The translations under genes were made by a program, and so were the position numbers. The notes below the pieces were generated by a model, which saw nothing but the letters and a program-made list of their open reading frames with translations, searched no databases and was not told where the DNA came from. This document shows positions 27,764 through 37,256 of a stretch of 64,000 bases of DNA, piece by piece. This DNA is from Brachybacterium nesterenkovii (GTDB taxonomy: Bacteria > Actinomycetota > Actinomycetes > Actinomycetales > Dermabacteraceae), in assembly GCF_900163655.1 (NCBI RefSeq), contig NZ_FWFG01000050.1, forward strand, positions 29,375 to 93,374. The letters run 5' to 3'. The stretch's first letter is position 1. Each line of letters opens with the position of its first letter.

Positions 27764-29244
27764 CGCTCGCCGTCCTGCGCTGCGACGCGACGCCCGACGG
27801 CGGCGTCGGCCACCTCGTGCGGGCCGTCTCGGTGGCGGACGCCGCCCGGGATGCGGGGCATGAGGTCGTGGTCGCCGGGGCGATCCGCTCCGAGCTGGCG
27901 CAGCAGCTGCTGGCCGACGCCGGGATCGAGGCCGTCCCGGCCGGTGATGATCTCGGGATCCTCGCCGCCGAGGTCGGCGCGACGGTCGTCCACGTCGACG
28001 ACTACGCCGTCGGCCCGGACGCGATCGAGCAGGTGCACGCCTCGGGCGCGCTGCTGTCCTCGATGGAGGACTCCTCCTTCGGGCGCCGCCCCGCGGACAT
28101 CGCCATCGACTCCACCATCGGCGCGGAGCGGACGCAGCGTCCCCGCGACGGCAGCGGTGCCGTGCTGCGGGGCATCCGGTACGCCCCGATGCGCGCCGCG
28201 GTCCGCGCGGCACGGGCCCAGCGCGAGGCCTCCCGGCCTGTCGGCCCCGCCGCCTCGATCCTGGTCGTCATGGGCGGCACCGACGCGACGGGCGCCGCGG
28301 GCACCATCGCAGCGGTCTGCACCGCGGCCCGCGGAGCCGGCGATGTGACTGTCATCGCCCGCGCGAGCGCCTGGGACGATGTGCGGGCCGCGGCAGGGGA
28401 CGAAGTCCGGCTCGAGGAGCCATCCCCCGCCTTCCTCGACCGCGCCCGCGACGCCGATCTCGTGGTCAGCGCCGCCGGGACCACCGCGTGGGAACTCGCC
28501 TGCATCGGCGTGCCGAGCCTGCTCGTCGCGGTCGTCGCGAACCAGGTCGCCGGGTACGAGGCCGCGCTCTCGACGGGCATCGCGCACGGGCTCGGGACGC
28601 TGGACGAGGTCCGCGCGGATCCCGCGGCGGCGACCGCCCGCGTCGAGGAGGCGCTGCGGGACCTGCGCGAGGGCCGGTCGTGGGCGGCGGCCGGTCGCGA
28701 TGCCGTCGACGGGCTCGGCGCGTCCCGGATCGTCGCGGCATGGGGGGACGCGCTCGACTCCCGCCGCGGAGGGGACGGCTCATCGATCACGGCCCGTCCC
28801 GCCGGGGAGAGCGATGCCCTGCTCCTCCTGCGCTGGCGCAACGATCCGGCCACGCGCCGGGTCTCCCGCTCCACCGGGCTCGTCCCCTGGGGCGACCACG
28901 CGGGCTGGTTCCGCGCGGTCCTGGCGTCCGAGGACCGGGAGCTGTACGTGGTCGAGCAGGCAGGCGCACCGATCGGCACGGTCCGCTTCGACCGTCTCGA
29001 GGAGCCGGAGTGGGAGGTGTCCATCACGCTCGCCCCGGAGGCGCGCGGGCGGGGCCTGGCCGGCCCTGTTCTCGCCGCCGGAGAGCGCGCGTTCGACGGG
29101 CGCCATCCGGGCACGAGGATCGTCGCCGCCGTCCTGCCCGGCAATGAGGCGTCGCAGCGGCTGTTCCGGCGTGCGGGCTACGAGCTCGCGGTCGGTCGCC
29201 GCGACGGCGACTTCGACGTCCTGGTCAGACGAGATCCCAGCTGA
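27760..29244 (+). CDS. pseG: PseG-PseH fusion: UDP-sugar hydrolase plus GNAT N-acetyltransferase
   Basis: 494 residues. Residues 1 to about 345 are PseG (GT-B-fold UDP-2,4-diacetamido-2,4,6-trideoxy-L-altrose hydrolase). The catalytic His is H18 in GGVGHLVRA, and SAAGTTAWELACIGVP is the UDP-binding loop. Residues about 350-494 are a GNAT domain (RWRNDPATRRVSR, EVSITLAPEARGRGLAGPVL, GNEASQRLFRRAGYE) matching PseH, which N-acetylates the 4-amino sugar. The two steps are consecutive (H then G), so fusion could channel the intermediate. The 3' end overlaps the convergent pseI end by 20 bases. Confidence 0.92.
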   Translation: MTLAVLRCDATPDGGVGHLVRAVSVADAARDAGHEVVVAGAIRSELAQQLLADAGIEAVPAGDDLGILAAEVGATVVHVDDYAVGPDAIEQVHASGALLSSMEDSSFGRRPADIAIDSTIGAERTQRPRDGSGAVLRGIRYAPMRAAVRAARAQREASRPVGPAASILVVMGGTDATGAAGTIAAVCTAARGAGDVTVIARASAWDDVRAAAGDEVRLEEPSPAFLDRARDADLVVSAAGTTAWELACIGVPSLLVAVVANQVAGYEAALSTGIAHGLGTLDEVRADPAAATARVEEALRDLREGRSWAAAGRDAVDGLGASRIVAAWGDALDSRRGGDGSSITARPAGESDALLLLRWRNDPATRRVSRSTGLVPWGDHAGWFRAVLASEDRELYVVEQAGAPIGTVRFDRLEEPEWEVSITLAPEARGRGLAGPVLAAGERAFDGRHPGTRIVAAVLPGNEASQRLFRRAGYELAVGRRDGDFDVLVRRDPS

Positions 29245-30298
29245 GCGGCGTGCCGCGCTCGGCGTCCCGGGCGAAACGGCGCCCGAGGACCACGTCGAGA
29301 TAGCGCGGCTCGAGCCCGCCGGCCGGGCGGATCGACCGGACGTTCGCCTCGGTGACCTCGTCGCCCGCGCGCACGTCCTGGACGACGAAGAGCGAGCGGC
29401 GCAGGCGCTGGCTCTCCGCCTCGCTCGCGGTGGGGCCGACGTGGACCTCGCCGAGGGCGAGCCACGCGGCGTAGGACTCGTCCACGAGCGCCTTCAGCTC
29501 CTCGGGCTCGAGGGAGAAGTCCGAGTCGACGCCGCCGTCCGCGCGGCGCAGCGTCACGTGCTTCTCGAGGATCGAGGCGCCGAAGGCGACGGCGGCGACG
29601 CTTACGCCGATGCCCTTGGTGTGGTCCGAGAGGCCGACGACCACGTTCCAGGTGTCGCGCAGCACCGGGATCGTGCGCAGGTTGGACGCCTCGGCGGTGG
29701 CCGGGTAGGACGAGGTGCAGCCGAGCACGGCGATCTGGTCGTTGCCCTCAGCGCGGATGGTCGAGACCGCGAGGTCGACATCCGCCGCATCGGCGGCGCC
29801 CGTGGACAGGATGACCGGCTTGCCGGTGCGGGCGACCTTCCGCAGGAGCGGGATGTCCCCGATCTCCAGGGAGGCGATCTTGTACACCTGGGCGTCCAGG
29901 TCCTCGAGGAGGTCGACGGCCGTGGCGTCGAAGGGGCTCGAGAAGGGGATCATGCCGCGCTCGCGGGCGCGGGCGAAGATCTGCTCGTGCCACTCCCAGG
30001 GGGTGTGGGCCTCCTGGTAGAGGCTGTAGAGGTTCCGCCCGCCCCACAGGCCGTGGGAGTCGGTGATGCGGAACGCGGGGCCGTCGGCATCGATCGTGAT
30101 GGTGTCGGCCGTGTAGGTCTGCAGCTTGATCGCGGGGGCGCCCGCATCCGCGATCGCGTCGACGATCTCGAGCGCGCGCCCGAGGTCGCCGTTGTGGTTG
30201 CCGGACATCTCCGCCGCCACGAAGGGGCGATGTGCCTCGGAGACCGTGAGGTCGCCGATCCGGATCTGATGCGCGGGGGTGCTGCTGGTCGAGGACAT
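29225..30298 (-). CDS. pseI: Pseudaminic acid synthase
   Basis: 357 residues. The NeuB-type TIM barrel (about 20-285) has AEMSGNHNGDL, IKLQTYTADTITID, SSPFDATAV, CTSSYPA and LSDHTKGIGV. A C-terminal SAF/antifreeze-like domain follows (about 295-357, RRSLFVVQDVRAGDEV). The SGNHNG form and the DTITID stretch favour PseI over NeuB or LegI. It condenses 6-deoxy-AltdiNAc with phosphoenolpyruvate to give pseudaminic acid. The ATG at 30298 is 6 bases from TAGCAT (complement of 30305-30310), so it is probably leaderless. Confidence 0.94.
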   Translation of the reverse strand: MSSTSSTPAHQIRIGDLTVSEAHRPFVAAEMSGNHNGDLGRALEIVDAIADAGAPAIKLQTYTADTITIDADGPAFRITDSHGLWGGRNLYSLYQEAHTPWEWHEQIFARARERGMIPFSSPFDATAVDLLEDLDAQVYKIASLEIGDIPLLRKVARTGKPVILSTGAADAADVDLAVSTIRAEGNDQIAVLGCTSSYPATAEASNLRTIPVLRDTWNVVVGLSDHTKGIGVSVAAVAFGASILEKHVTLRRADGGVDSDFSLEPEELKALVDESYAAWLALGEVHVGPTASEAESQRLRRSLFVVQDVRAGDEVTEANVRSIRPAGGLEPRYLDVVLGRRFARDAERGTPLSWDLV

Positions 30299-30342
30299 GG
30301 GGCGATGCTACCGGAGCACCCTCCGCCCTCCGCCCGCCGCCT

Positions 30343-32574
30343 TCAGACGGAGCGGTGAGCGCGGGCACGACGCACCAGGCGCGCGCGGCAGTCGGCCATC
30401 ACGAGGTCGACGCAGCGCTCGTCGGGGTCGCTGAAGTCGATCCATCGCGGCGCGATGATCGTGGAGTTGCGCGAGAGCTGGTCGACGGAGGTCGCTCCCC
30501 CGGCCGTGCGGTAGTAGTAGTTCTCCGGAGAGAAGCCGAGCAGCCAGGCGGGTGTCCCGACGGCGGCGGCGAGCTCCATCGGCACCGTGCTGATGCCGAT
30601 CACGAGGTCCATCGATGCCAGGTGCCCGGCCAGCCCCTCGAGGTCGTCGAACAGGTCCACATCCTCGATCTGCCGGATCCCGTGCTCGGCGCAGTAGGCG
30701 GCCTCCTCGGGATCGGTGGCGTGCTGCACCGACCAGAACTCCACGCCCTCGACGTCCAGCAGCGGCGCGAAGCGGTCCACGCCGAGGTACATCATCCGTC
30801 GTGAGGCGCTGGCGAAGTGGCTCTTCCAGACCAGCCCGACCTTGAGGGAGTCCGAGCTGCGCGGAACGGCCCGGGCGGGATCGGGCACCAGGTAGGCACC
30901 CTCATCCGAGCGCGGGAGCACGCCGGCGAACCTGTTGAAGGTGAGGTTCTGCCCGAAGGTCACGTGATCCGCCGACTCGATGTGCGGATCGCACTGCACC
31001 GGAACGTGGCTGGCGAGGATGGCATCGCTGTACCGGCCGTCATAGACGGGGTTCAGGACTCCGCGCAGTCGTCGCGCGACGTCCACGAACTCGATGGTCG
31101 GGAAGCTCCGCTCGAGGAGCGGGCGCAGGCGCGGGTCGCAGGTGGCCGTGACCGAGTACCTCGCGGCGAGCTCGGCGAGGTACTGGGCTCCGCGGATCTC
31201 GTCGCCGACCCCGTCGTCCATGATGAGGAACAGCGAAGAGCCGGGGTCATCCGGCAGCTCTTGGTAGTTCAGGAATCTGGTGCCGAGGTCGCGCGCGAGG
31301 ATGCGCCACTGCAGTGCCGCCCTGCGGACGCTCCAGCTCCTCAGGTACTGCCCCGTCAGCAGCAGCGTCGTGGCCTGATCCCGGTCTCCGGAGCGGATAC
31401 CCGGGCGCCCGGCGCTCGCAGAGCCGTACCCGATCTCGTTGCGGAGGTCGATGACGGAGCGGTCGTCGTCGAGCCGGGCGTAGACGAAGCGCAGACCGGT
31501 GGCGGCCGCGGTGTACGTGGGGTCCTCGACGAGGACCGACCGCAGCAGCTCAGCGGCATCGCGGTGAGCGCCCTGCTCCATCGCGATCAGGCCCCGCCCG
31601 CAGCGCGCGCCGAGCATCGTGTCGGGCACGCCTCGGAGGTCGGGAGCCAGGGCGTCGAGCTCGGGGAGCAGATCCTTGACGGTGAGCACCCTGAACAGGG
31701 AATCGCGGGTGTACACGTCCATCGACGGGTATCGCGCGGCCGTCGCCGCGAGGCAGGCGGCGAAGAGGGCCGCGTGGGCGGAGCTCACCGCCCTCAGGTC
31801 GTGGGCGAGGGCCAGCACGCCGGGGGCCGTGTGGTGATCGTTCGGTATCGTCGCAGGGTCGTCGAGGAGGGAGCCGGAGTCGAAGCGGAGCACCGCCTCG
31901 ACGACGCCCCGGTCCCGCAGCCCGTGCTGGGCGAGCTGGCGCTCGAGGAGTGCGCGCGCCCGTCGCTCGTGCCCGTGGGTGACGAGGTCGCCGACGTAGC
32001 GCAGGTTGTCCTTCCACTGGTCAGGATCCCTCTCGCCTCCCTCGAAGAAGTCGAGGACGTCCACGCCTTCCAGCGCAGCGGTGCGGAGCCTAAACGCGCG
32101 GAAGCGCAGGTCCCTGGTGACGCTGCCGAAGGCCCGCGGGTCTGTGCGCTGGACCGGGAGCGCCTCGAGGGCACCGAGCTTGTCCGACAGCTCCAAACCG
32201 GAGAGGTGGATCCACTCCCCCAGGCGGGACGCCTCGGCCGGGCGGAGGGCGCGCTGCCCGATCCCTCGGAGCTGCGCGGCCAGCAGCTCATCGGAGGCGA
32301 TCCCGCTCTGGGCGCTGAGCAGCGTCGTTCCCACGAAGCACTGGTCGACGAGGTCCAGCTCGTCGGGATCGAGTCCGCTGACGAGGTCCGATGCCGTCCG
32401 GAAATTGCGCAGCCGGACGAGGTGCCGGGCGATGGCGAGGAGCTCGTCCGGGGCCGCTCCCGTCGCCGCATCCATCAGCACTGCTCGCCGGGCTGCGGGA
32501 GAGAAACGCCGATCCGGGGCGCTGAGACTCCTCTGTCTCGCTGCGCGTACGAGCTTGCGGAGCACGGTGTCCAC
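30343..32574 (-). CDS. TPR-like protein with C-terminal GT-B (GT9/GT41-like) domain
   Basis: 743 residues from the GTG at 32574, chosen because GAAGG lies 8 bases upstream; a GTG at 32583 is also open. The first 440 residues are helical with TPR-like character. The C-terminal 300 residues look like a GT-B domain: FLIMDDGVGDEIRGAQYL, LKVGLVWKSHFAS and SMDLVIGISTVPMELAAAVGTPAWLL, as in TPR proteins with a heptosyltransferase/OGT-like end. Donor and acceptor are unknown. It lies immediately upstream of pseI and may act on the Pse-containing polymer. A -10-like TAAGAT is at 32633-32628. Confidence 0.7.
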   Translation of the reverse strand: MDTVLRKLVRAARQRSLSAPDRRFSPAARRAVLMDAATGAAPDELLAIARHLVRLRNFRTASDLVSGLDPDELDLVDQCFVGTTLLSAQSGIASDELLAAQLRGIGQRALRPAEASRLGEWIHLSGLELSDKLGALEALPVQRTDPRAFGSVTRDLRFRAFRLRTAALEGVDVLDFFEGGERDPDQWKDNLRYVGDLVTHGHERRARALLERQLAQHGLRDRGVVEAVLRFDSGSLLDDPATIPNDHHTAPGVLALAHDLRAVSSAHAALFAACLAATAARYPSMDVYTRDSLFRVLTVKDLLPELDALAPDLRGVPDTMLGARCGRGLIAMEQGAHRDAAELLRSVLVEDPTYTAAATGLRFVYARLDDDRSVIDLRNEIGYGSASAGRPGIRSGDRDQATTLLLTGQYLRSWSVRRAALQWRILARDLGTRFLNYQELPDDPGSSLFLIMDDGVGDEIRGAQYLAELAARYSVTATCDPRLRPLLERSFPTIEFVDVARRLRGVLNPVYDGRYSDAILASHVPVQCDPHIESADHVTFGQNLTFNRFAGVLPRSDEGAYLVPDPARAVPRSSDSLKVGLVWKSHFASASRRMMYLGVDRFAPLLDVEGVEFWSVQHATDPEEAAYCAEHGIRQIEDVDLFDDLEGLAGHLASMDLVIGISTVPMELAAAVGTPAWLLGFSPENYYYRTAGGATSVDQLSRNSTIIAPRWIDFSDPDERCVDLVMADCRARLVRRARAHRSV

Positions 32575-32765
32575 GGCGCCCACCTTCGGAGTCCGGTCGA
32601 GCTCCGGGCGGCTCGTCTCAGTCGGGCATCTTATCCGGAAGCGCGCCGGTGGCCCAGGATGCCCGAACCGTGCTGCCGATCACGACGCCGCAGGTCCGTT
32701 CGGGATCGAGGACCGGCACCGTGTCGGCCCTGGTCGATTCCCATCACCCCCATCGGGCGACGGCG

Positions 32766-33779
32766 TCAGAGCGAGGGCTCGAGCGGCTCGGCGAGGAGCT
32801 CCTCCCCCTGCGGCACCCGGGGCAGTCGTCCCGGGAGATGGCTGAGGGGGTGGCGCAGGAACACCAGGGGCGATGCACCGGAGCCGGCGTCCTGCGCCCC
32901 CTCCGCACGCTCCAGGATCCCCAGCACCGCGCCGGCCTTGCGCACCGGCGCCCCGAACCAGTAGCTCATGGCCGGGCGGGCACGGCGATGGTCCCAGCCC
33001 AGGAGGCCCGACAGCTCCCGCGGATCGCGCAGGGACGGGTGGCCGAGCTCGTCGAGCGCGAGGGCGCGGCGGATATCGATGCCGGCGTCCTCGGCGTGGA
33101 ACTCCGGCCACAGCTCGCGGGTGCGACGGGCGACCTCCGAGCCGAGCGCACCGACCTCGACGCCCTCGCCGTACACCGCCGTCGGCGTCCCTTCGGCGGC
33201 GGCGTAGACCACCGCGGTGGACAGCTGGTTGGACACCACGCGCCGCGCACCGCGCACCAGGCGCAGGATCCTCCCCAGGAAGAGGGGGTCGCGCCGCTCC
33301 CCCGCGCTGACGACGCGGTGGCCGTGCTCGCGCCAGACCTCGAGGCGCTCCGGGCGACCGAGGTCCTCGGGGTGGAGGCAGACCACCGAGGGGCCGTCCC
33401 GCTCGGCGAGCTCGCGGGCGAGGGCGCTGTCCTCGGCCCCGATCTTCACGACGCGGGTGTCATGCACGGGGAAGGCCACCGCGGCGCCGAGGGGATCGAT
33501 GGTCCGCTCCGCCGTCATCGCGCTGAGATAGAGGAAGGGGGCGCCGATCGCCGTGGTCTCCGCCGTGTCCTGCGCCGGGTCCCACGCCCGCGAGGCATGG
33601 CTCCACACGAGGCGTCGGGCGCCGCGCGGGAGGCGGGGGAAGTCGGCGAAGTGCACCGTGACCGGTGAGCGCACGGTCCAGCCGTGCTGCAGGAGCCCGT
33701 CGATGTGCCGCACGGAGTCGAGACCGGCATGCCGCGCGAGGGCGGCGCTGTGCCCGTAGTAGTGGTTCTGGATGTCCAT
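32766..33779 (-). CDS. Putative GT-B glycosyltransferase with HP and S/T motifs (CMP-nonulosonate transferase candidate)
   Basis: 337 residues, no family recognised with certainty. A central VVCLHPEDL (HP near 136-137) is followed about 48 residues later by VSNQLSTAVVYAAAEGTP. An HP motif followed by a Ser/Thr pair in a GT-B C-domain is the CMP-binding arrangement of bacterial sialyltransferases. The C-terminus is low-complexity and basic. The gene starts 6 bases after the giant bifunctional glycosyltransferase, so the two are co-expressed. Linked to the CMP-pseudaminate genes, a Pse-transferase role is plausible but inferred. Confidence 0.55.
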   Translation of the reverse strand: MDIQNHYYGHSAALARHAGLDSVRHIDGLLQHGWTVRSPVTVHFADFPRLPRGARRLVWSHASRAWDPAQDTAETTAIGAPFLYLSAMTAERTIDPLGAAVAFPVHDTRVVKIGAEDSALARELAERDGPSVVCLHPEDLGRPERLEVWREHGHRVVSAGERRDPLFLGRILRLVRGARRVVSNQLSTAVVYAAAEGTPTAVYGEGVEVGALGSEVARRTRELWPEFHAEDAGIDIRRALALDELGHPSLRDPRELSGLLGWDHRRARPAMSYWFGAPVRKAGAVLGILERAEGAQDAGSGASPLVFLRHPLSHLPGRLPRVPQGEELLAEPLEPSL

Positions 33780-33785
33780 GTGCCC

Positions 33786-36700
33786 TCAGCCGAAGATGTC
33801 GCGCCGGGACTCCGGCACGTCGAAGGGGACGAGATCATGCGGAGACCGGGCGATGCGGAACAGACCCGAGGCCACGTCCTGGAGCGTCTCCTCATGCCCC
33901 GGGACCTCGATCACGTACGAGGGAACGCCCAGCGCCGCCGCCTCCCACATCGAGGTCGAGAACGTGCCCACCGCGAGCACCGAGGACGCCACGGTCGTCA
34001 GCGTGTCCTGCTCCGCCACCGCGACCGCATCGGCGAGCCCCGCCGCAGCGAGCTCCTGGCCGATGATCTCCCGCTGCGCCGGATGCGGCGCGATCACCAC
34101 GCGCAGCTCCGGGCGCTCCCGGACGAGGTCCTTCACGAACGCCAGGATCCGACGCAGCACCCGCGGCTGCGAGATCACGCACACGTCCCAGGAGCGCTCA
34201 CGATCGGCCGGCGCCTCCATCAGCGCCCGCAGCTCGGGCTGCTCGCGCGGCACCACCACATGCTCGGCATACGCATTCGTCCGCTCCGCCCAGAAGTCCG
34301 ACCACGCGTAGAAGCGCGAGGCCCCGTAGTGCAGGCGCCCGCCGAACCAGAAGCTCGGGGCATACCGACTCGTGAGGGCGTACTGGATATCCGACACACG
34401 AGCACCCGAGCGCGCCGCGGCCGCACCGATCCCCGCCCACCAGTGGCTCGAGGCGATCAGCACCTCCTCCGGCCGCACCCGCTCGAACACCGGCGTGAAG
34501 AACTCCCGCTCCGCGAGGAACTTCGCCAGGCGGTTGCGCAGGTGATCCCCGAGGTCCACGTGGATGCCCAGAGTCCGCGACAGCGCCTCCTCGAACGGAC
34601 GCGCATCCACCTCGGGCACTCGCAGGTGGTCCCAGCGCCGATGCCACCCGTTGCGCCACGCCGTGAACTCGCCGAACGGGTACACCATGTTCGACTCCGT
34701 GACGTCCGGGTACCCGTCCGCGGACGGCTGCACGACGAAGAGGCTGTCGTCGCGGACGAACGGGGCGGTGCGATACCCGGTCTGGCCGCGGCGCACGTAG
34801 TCGAAGACCACGGTCCGGGCACGAGGGGCATCCACGATCCGCTTCCGGACGGGGCTGATGTCGGCGACGGTGCCTCCGGCGTTCACCGACGGCCCCCACA
34901 GCCCGGCGGCCTCCGCCAGCTGGATCACGAGCGCGGATCGGCCGAGCTCCCACACATGGACGCCGTCATCGGTGGTGATGTCGAACAACCCGTAGTCGCG
35001 CTCCGCGGCGCAGAACGCCTCGAACAGCTCGCCGTAGGACCACGGGGGCTCCACCCGGCGCTGAGAGGCGCCGTCCCGCAGGAGCAGCCAGTCGTACTCC
35101 CCCTGGATCGTGACCGTCGGACGCTCCTGCGTGCCGCTGTTGGCGACGCGCACGCCGCCGGTGGTGTTGATCGGAGCACCGAAGCTGTCGACACCCGACG
35201 ACACCGGATACCACGGATGACGGGGGATCTCACGGCGCGTCGGCATCGACTCCTTGACCGCCACGGCGTTCATCGCCATCGTCGCGGCCGTGCGGGCGTA
35301 CGTCCTGCCCACCCTCATGGCGACGCGCGAGGCGTCCAGGGGCAGCCGGAGCCTGCGCTGCAGCCCCTGCGCCTCGGATCCGCCGGCGGTCGGTGCGGGG
35401 GCCGGGCTGGTCGCATCCGTCTGCGCGGGAGCATCCGTCGGTGCGGGAGCAGCCTCCTGCCCGGGAGTCGTCGTCTGCACGTGGGCATCCGCCTGCGCGG
35501 GAGCCTCCGTCGGAGCGGACGCTTCCGCCGGAGCGGTGGGCGCCGTCGAGGCCGCGGCGCGCCGGGCCGCGAGCATGGTCGTTACCTGCCCGGACTTCCA
35601 GATGACCGCCTCGGTCGCCTGGGCGCCGAAGCTCATGAGCGCTCGCGGCGTCGTGCGCCAGGAGACGTGCCCGGCCCCGCCGCGGGCCGCGAAGATCGCG
35701 TCGTCCTCCACCGGCGGAGCGCCGTCGCCGTAGGTCGCATCGCGTCGCAGGCGCGGGAGGAGGGGGGCGCGGTCACCGGTCACGGGCCCGACGAGATAGT
35801 GCCGGTCGGCCGAGCCGGGCTCGCTCGCGTAGGAGACGACGTCCGACCCCGTCGCCGGGAACTCGATCATCGTGCGGCCCGGCGATCGCTCGACCGCGGG
35901 CTCCGCACGGCGCGTCCCGTCGTCGATGCGGATGTCGTGGAGCGGCGCGTCGGAGCGGACGAGGAGCTGGTGGACCTTGCGCGGCCCCCACCCTCGGGTC
36001 CGGAGGGAGACGGCGCCCGCCTCGACCGCTTCGTGCCCGTCCGTCGCGAACAGCTCGGCGAGGTCGACCTCGCGGGCGTCCGCGGGCCCCAGGACGGCGG
36101 CGTAGCGGTCGACGACGGCATCCGCCGAGAAGCGCTCGTCGAAGATGGCACGAGCGCGCTCCCCGAGACGGCGGCGGAGCTCGTCATCGCCGACGAGGGC
36201 CGCGAGCCGGCGCGCGAGCTGGTCGACGTCGCCGAGGGGCACGATGTACCCGCTCTCCCCGTCCTCGATCACGTCCCGGGGGCCGAAGTCGAAGTCGTAG
36301 GCGACCGTGGGCAGGCGGTGGTGCGCGGCCTCGAGCAGGGGGTAGCCGAAGCCCTCCGAGAGCGAGGTCATGAGGACGATGTCGGCGGTGCCGTAGACGT
36401 CCTGCTCGGTGCCGAACCCGGGGATCTGCACCCGGTCCTCGAGCCCGAGATGCTCGATCTCCTCCTGGAGCGCGATGAAGTACGGGTTGAGCGGGCTGAT
36501 GTTGCCCCACAGCATGAGGTGGACGGACGGGTCCTCGATCCGGGCGAGCGCACGGACCGCGTCGAGCTGGTTCTTGCGGTGCTGGAACGAGGCCGGCAGG
36601 ACGATCCGCACGCCGTCGTGGGGCGTCCGCGGCACGTCCACCGCCCGGTGGATGTTGGGCACGCACACGACGTGCTCCGGCGCGAACTGCGGGATGAACT

Positions 36701-37226
36701 GCTCGCGGAGTTCTTCGGCAACGGTCTGCACGATGTCGATCGAGGCCCGGGCCTCCGCGACGAGCGCCACGAGCTGGTCATGATGGCGGTAGTCGCCGTG
36801 CGCCTGCAGCACGGTCCGGACCGTGCGCGGCCGTCCCGCGAGCGCCCGGTGGAAGATGAGCGCCTGGAGCGCGGTCGTGAAGATGATCGTGTCCGAGGCG
36901 TCGAGGCCGTCGCTCAGCTGCCGGATCGCGGCGAGCTGGTTCTCGGTGATGGCGTACCGGGTCGAGTAGACCCTGCCCTCGAGGACCGGATGCACGTTCG
37001 ACGCGAGCAGGCGTCCGCCGTCCGCGGGCAGCGACTGCAGCGGGAGGACGGGCACCTCGGGATCCAGCGGCCAGCGGGGCATGGCCAGAGCCGAGCCGTC
37101 GCCCTGGCCCAGCAGACTGAGCACGGCGACCGGATAGCCGCGGCCTGTGAGGGCATTGGCTGTCTCCACGACCGATTTGTGGTAGCCCGTGGGGCCGGCG
37201 AGCTCATCGACGAAGATCAGGATCAT
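33786..37226 (-). CDS. Two-headed glycosyltransferase: GT4 domain, linker, and a second GT-B-like domain
   Basis: 1146 residues. Residues 1 to about 385 are a GT4 enzyme (GYHKSVVETANAL, VLPASFQHRKNQ, SEGFGYPLLEAA with the donor-binding E-x7-E). About 385-570 looks like an accessory beta-rich region, and 575-640 is an Ala/Pro/Thr/Gln low-complexity linker. The C-terminal 480 residues hold a second GT-B-like unit with VVIAPHPAQREI (HP near 1048) and GTFSTSMWEAAALGVP (1087-1102), resembling CMP-sugar transferases. A protein with two different transfer sites could polymerise a repeat such as hexose-Pse. TAGACT lies 9 bases before the ATG. Confidence 0.72.
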   Translation of the reverse strand: MILIFVDELAGPTGYHKSVVETANALTGRGYPVAVLSLLGQGDGSALAMPRWPLDPEVPVLPLQSLPADGGRLLASNVHPVLEGRVYSTRYAITENQLAAIRQLSDGLDASDTIIFTTALQALIFHRALAGRPRTVRTVLQAHGDYRHHDQLVALVAEARASIDIVQTVAEELREQFIPQFAPEHVVCVPNIHRAVDVPRTPHDGVRIVLPASFQHRKNQLDAVRALARIEDPSVHLMLWGNISPLNPYFIALQEEIEHLGLEDRVQIPGFGTEQDVYGTADIVLMTSLSEGFGYPLLEAAHHRLPTVAYDFDFGPRDVIEDGESGYIVPLGDVDQLARRLAALVGDDELRRRLGERARAIFDERFSADAVVDRYAAVLGPADAREVDLAELFATDGHEAVEAGAVSLRTRGWGPRKVHQLLVRSDAPLHDIRIDDGTRRAEPAVERSPGRTMIEFPATGSDVVSYASEPGSADRHYLVGPVTGDRAPLLPRLRRDATYGDGAPPVEDDAIFAARGGAGHVSWRTTPRALMSFGAQATEAVIWKSGQVTTMLAARRAAASTAPTAPAEASAPTEAPAQADAHVQTTTPGQEAAPAPTDAPAQTDATSPAPAPTAGGSEAQGLQRRLRLPLDASRVAMRVGRTYARTAATMAMNAVAVKESMPTRREIPRHPWYPVSSGVDSFGAPINTTGGVRVANSGTQERPTVTIQGEYDWLLLRDGASQRRVEPPWSYGELFEAFCAAERDYGLFDITTDDGVHVWELGRSALVIQLAEAAGLWGPSVNAGGTVADISPVRKRIVDAPRARTVVFDYVRRGQTGYRTAPFVRDDSLFVVQPSADGYPDVTESNMVYPFGEFTAWRNGWHRRWDHLRVPEVDARPFEEALSRTLGIHVDLGDHLRNRLAKFLAEREFFTPVFERVRPEEVLIASSHWWAGIGAAAARSGARVSDIQYALTSRYAPSFWFGGRLHYGASRFYAWSDFWAERTNAYAEHVVVPREQPELRALMEAPADRERSWDVCVISQPRVLRRILAFVKDLVRERPELRVVIAPHPAQREIIGQELAAAGLADAVAVAEQDTLTTVASSVLAVGTFSTSMWEAAALGVPSYVIEVPGHEETLQDVASGLFRIARSPHDLVPFDVPESRRDIFG

Positions 37227-37256
37227 GGTCCGCGCAGTCTACTCACGGGCTCGAGC

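Noticed and set aside
24837..30298. Legionaminic or sialic acid pathway instead of pseudaminate
   Set aside because: PseB-type inverting dehydratase motifs, the PseG hydrolase and the PseI-like SGNHNG start fit pseudaminate. No NeuC or LegG-type epimerase is seen. Enzyme tests could still change this.
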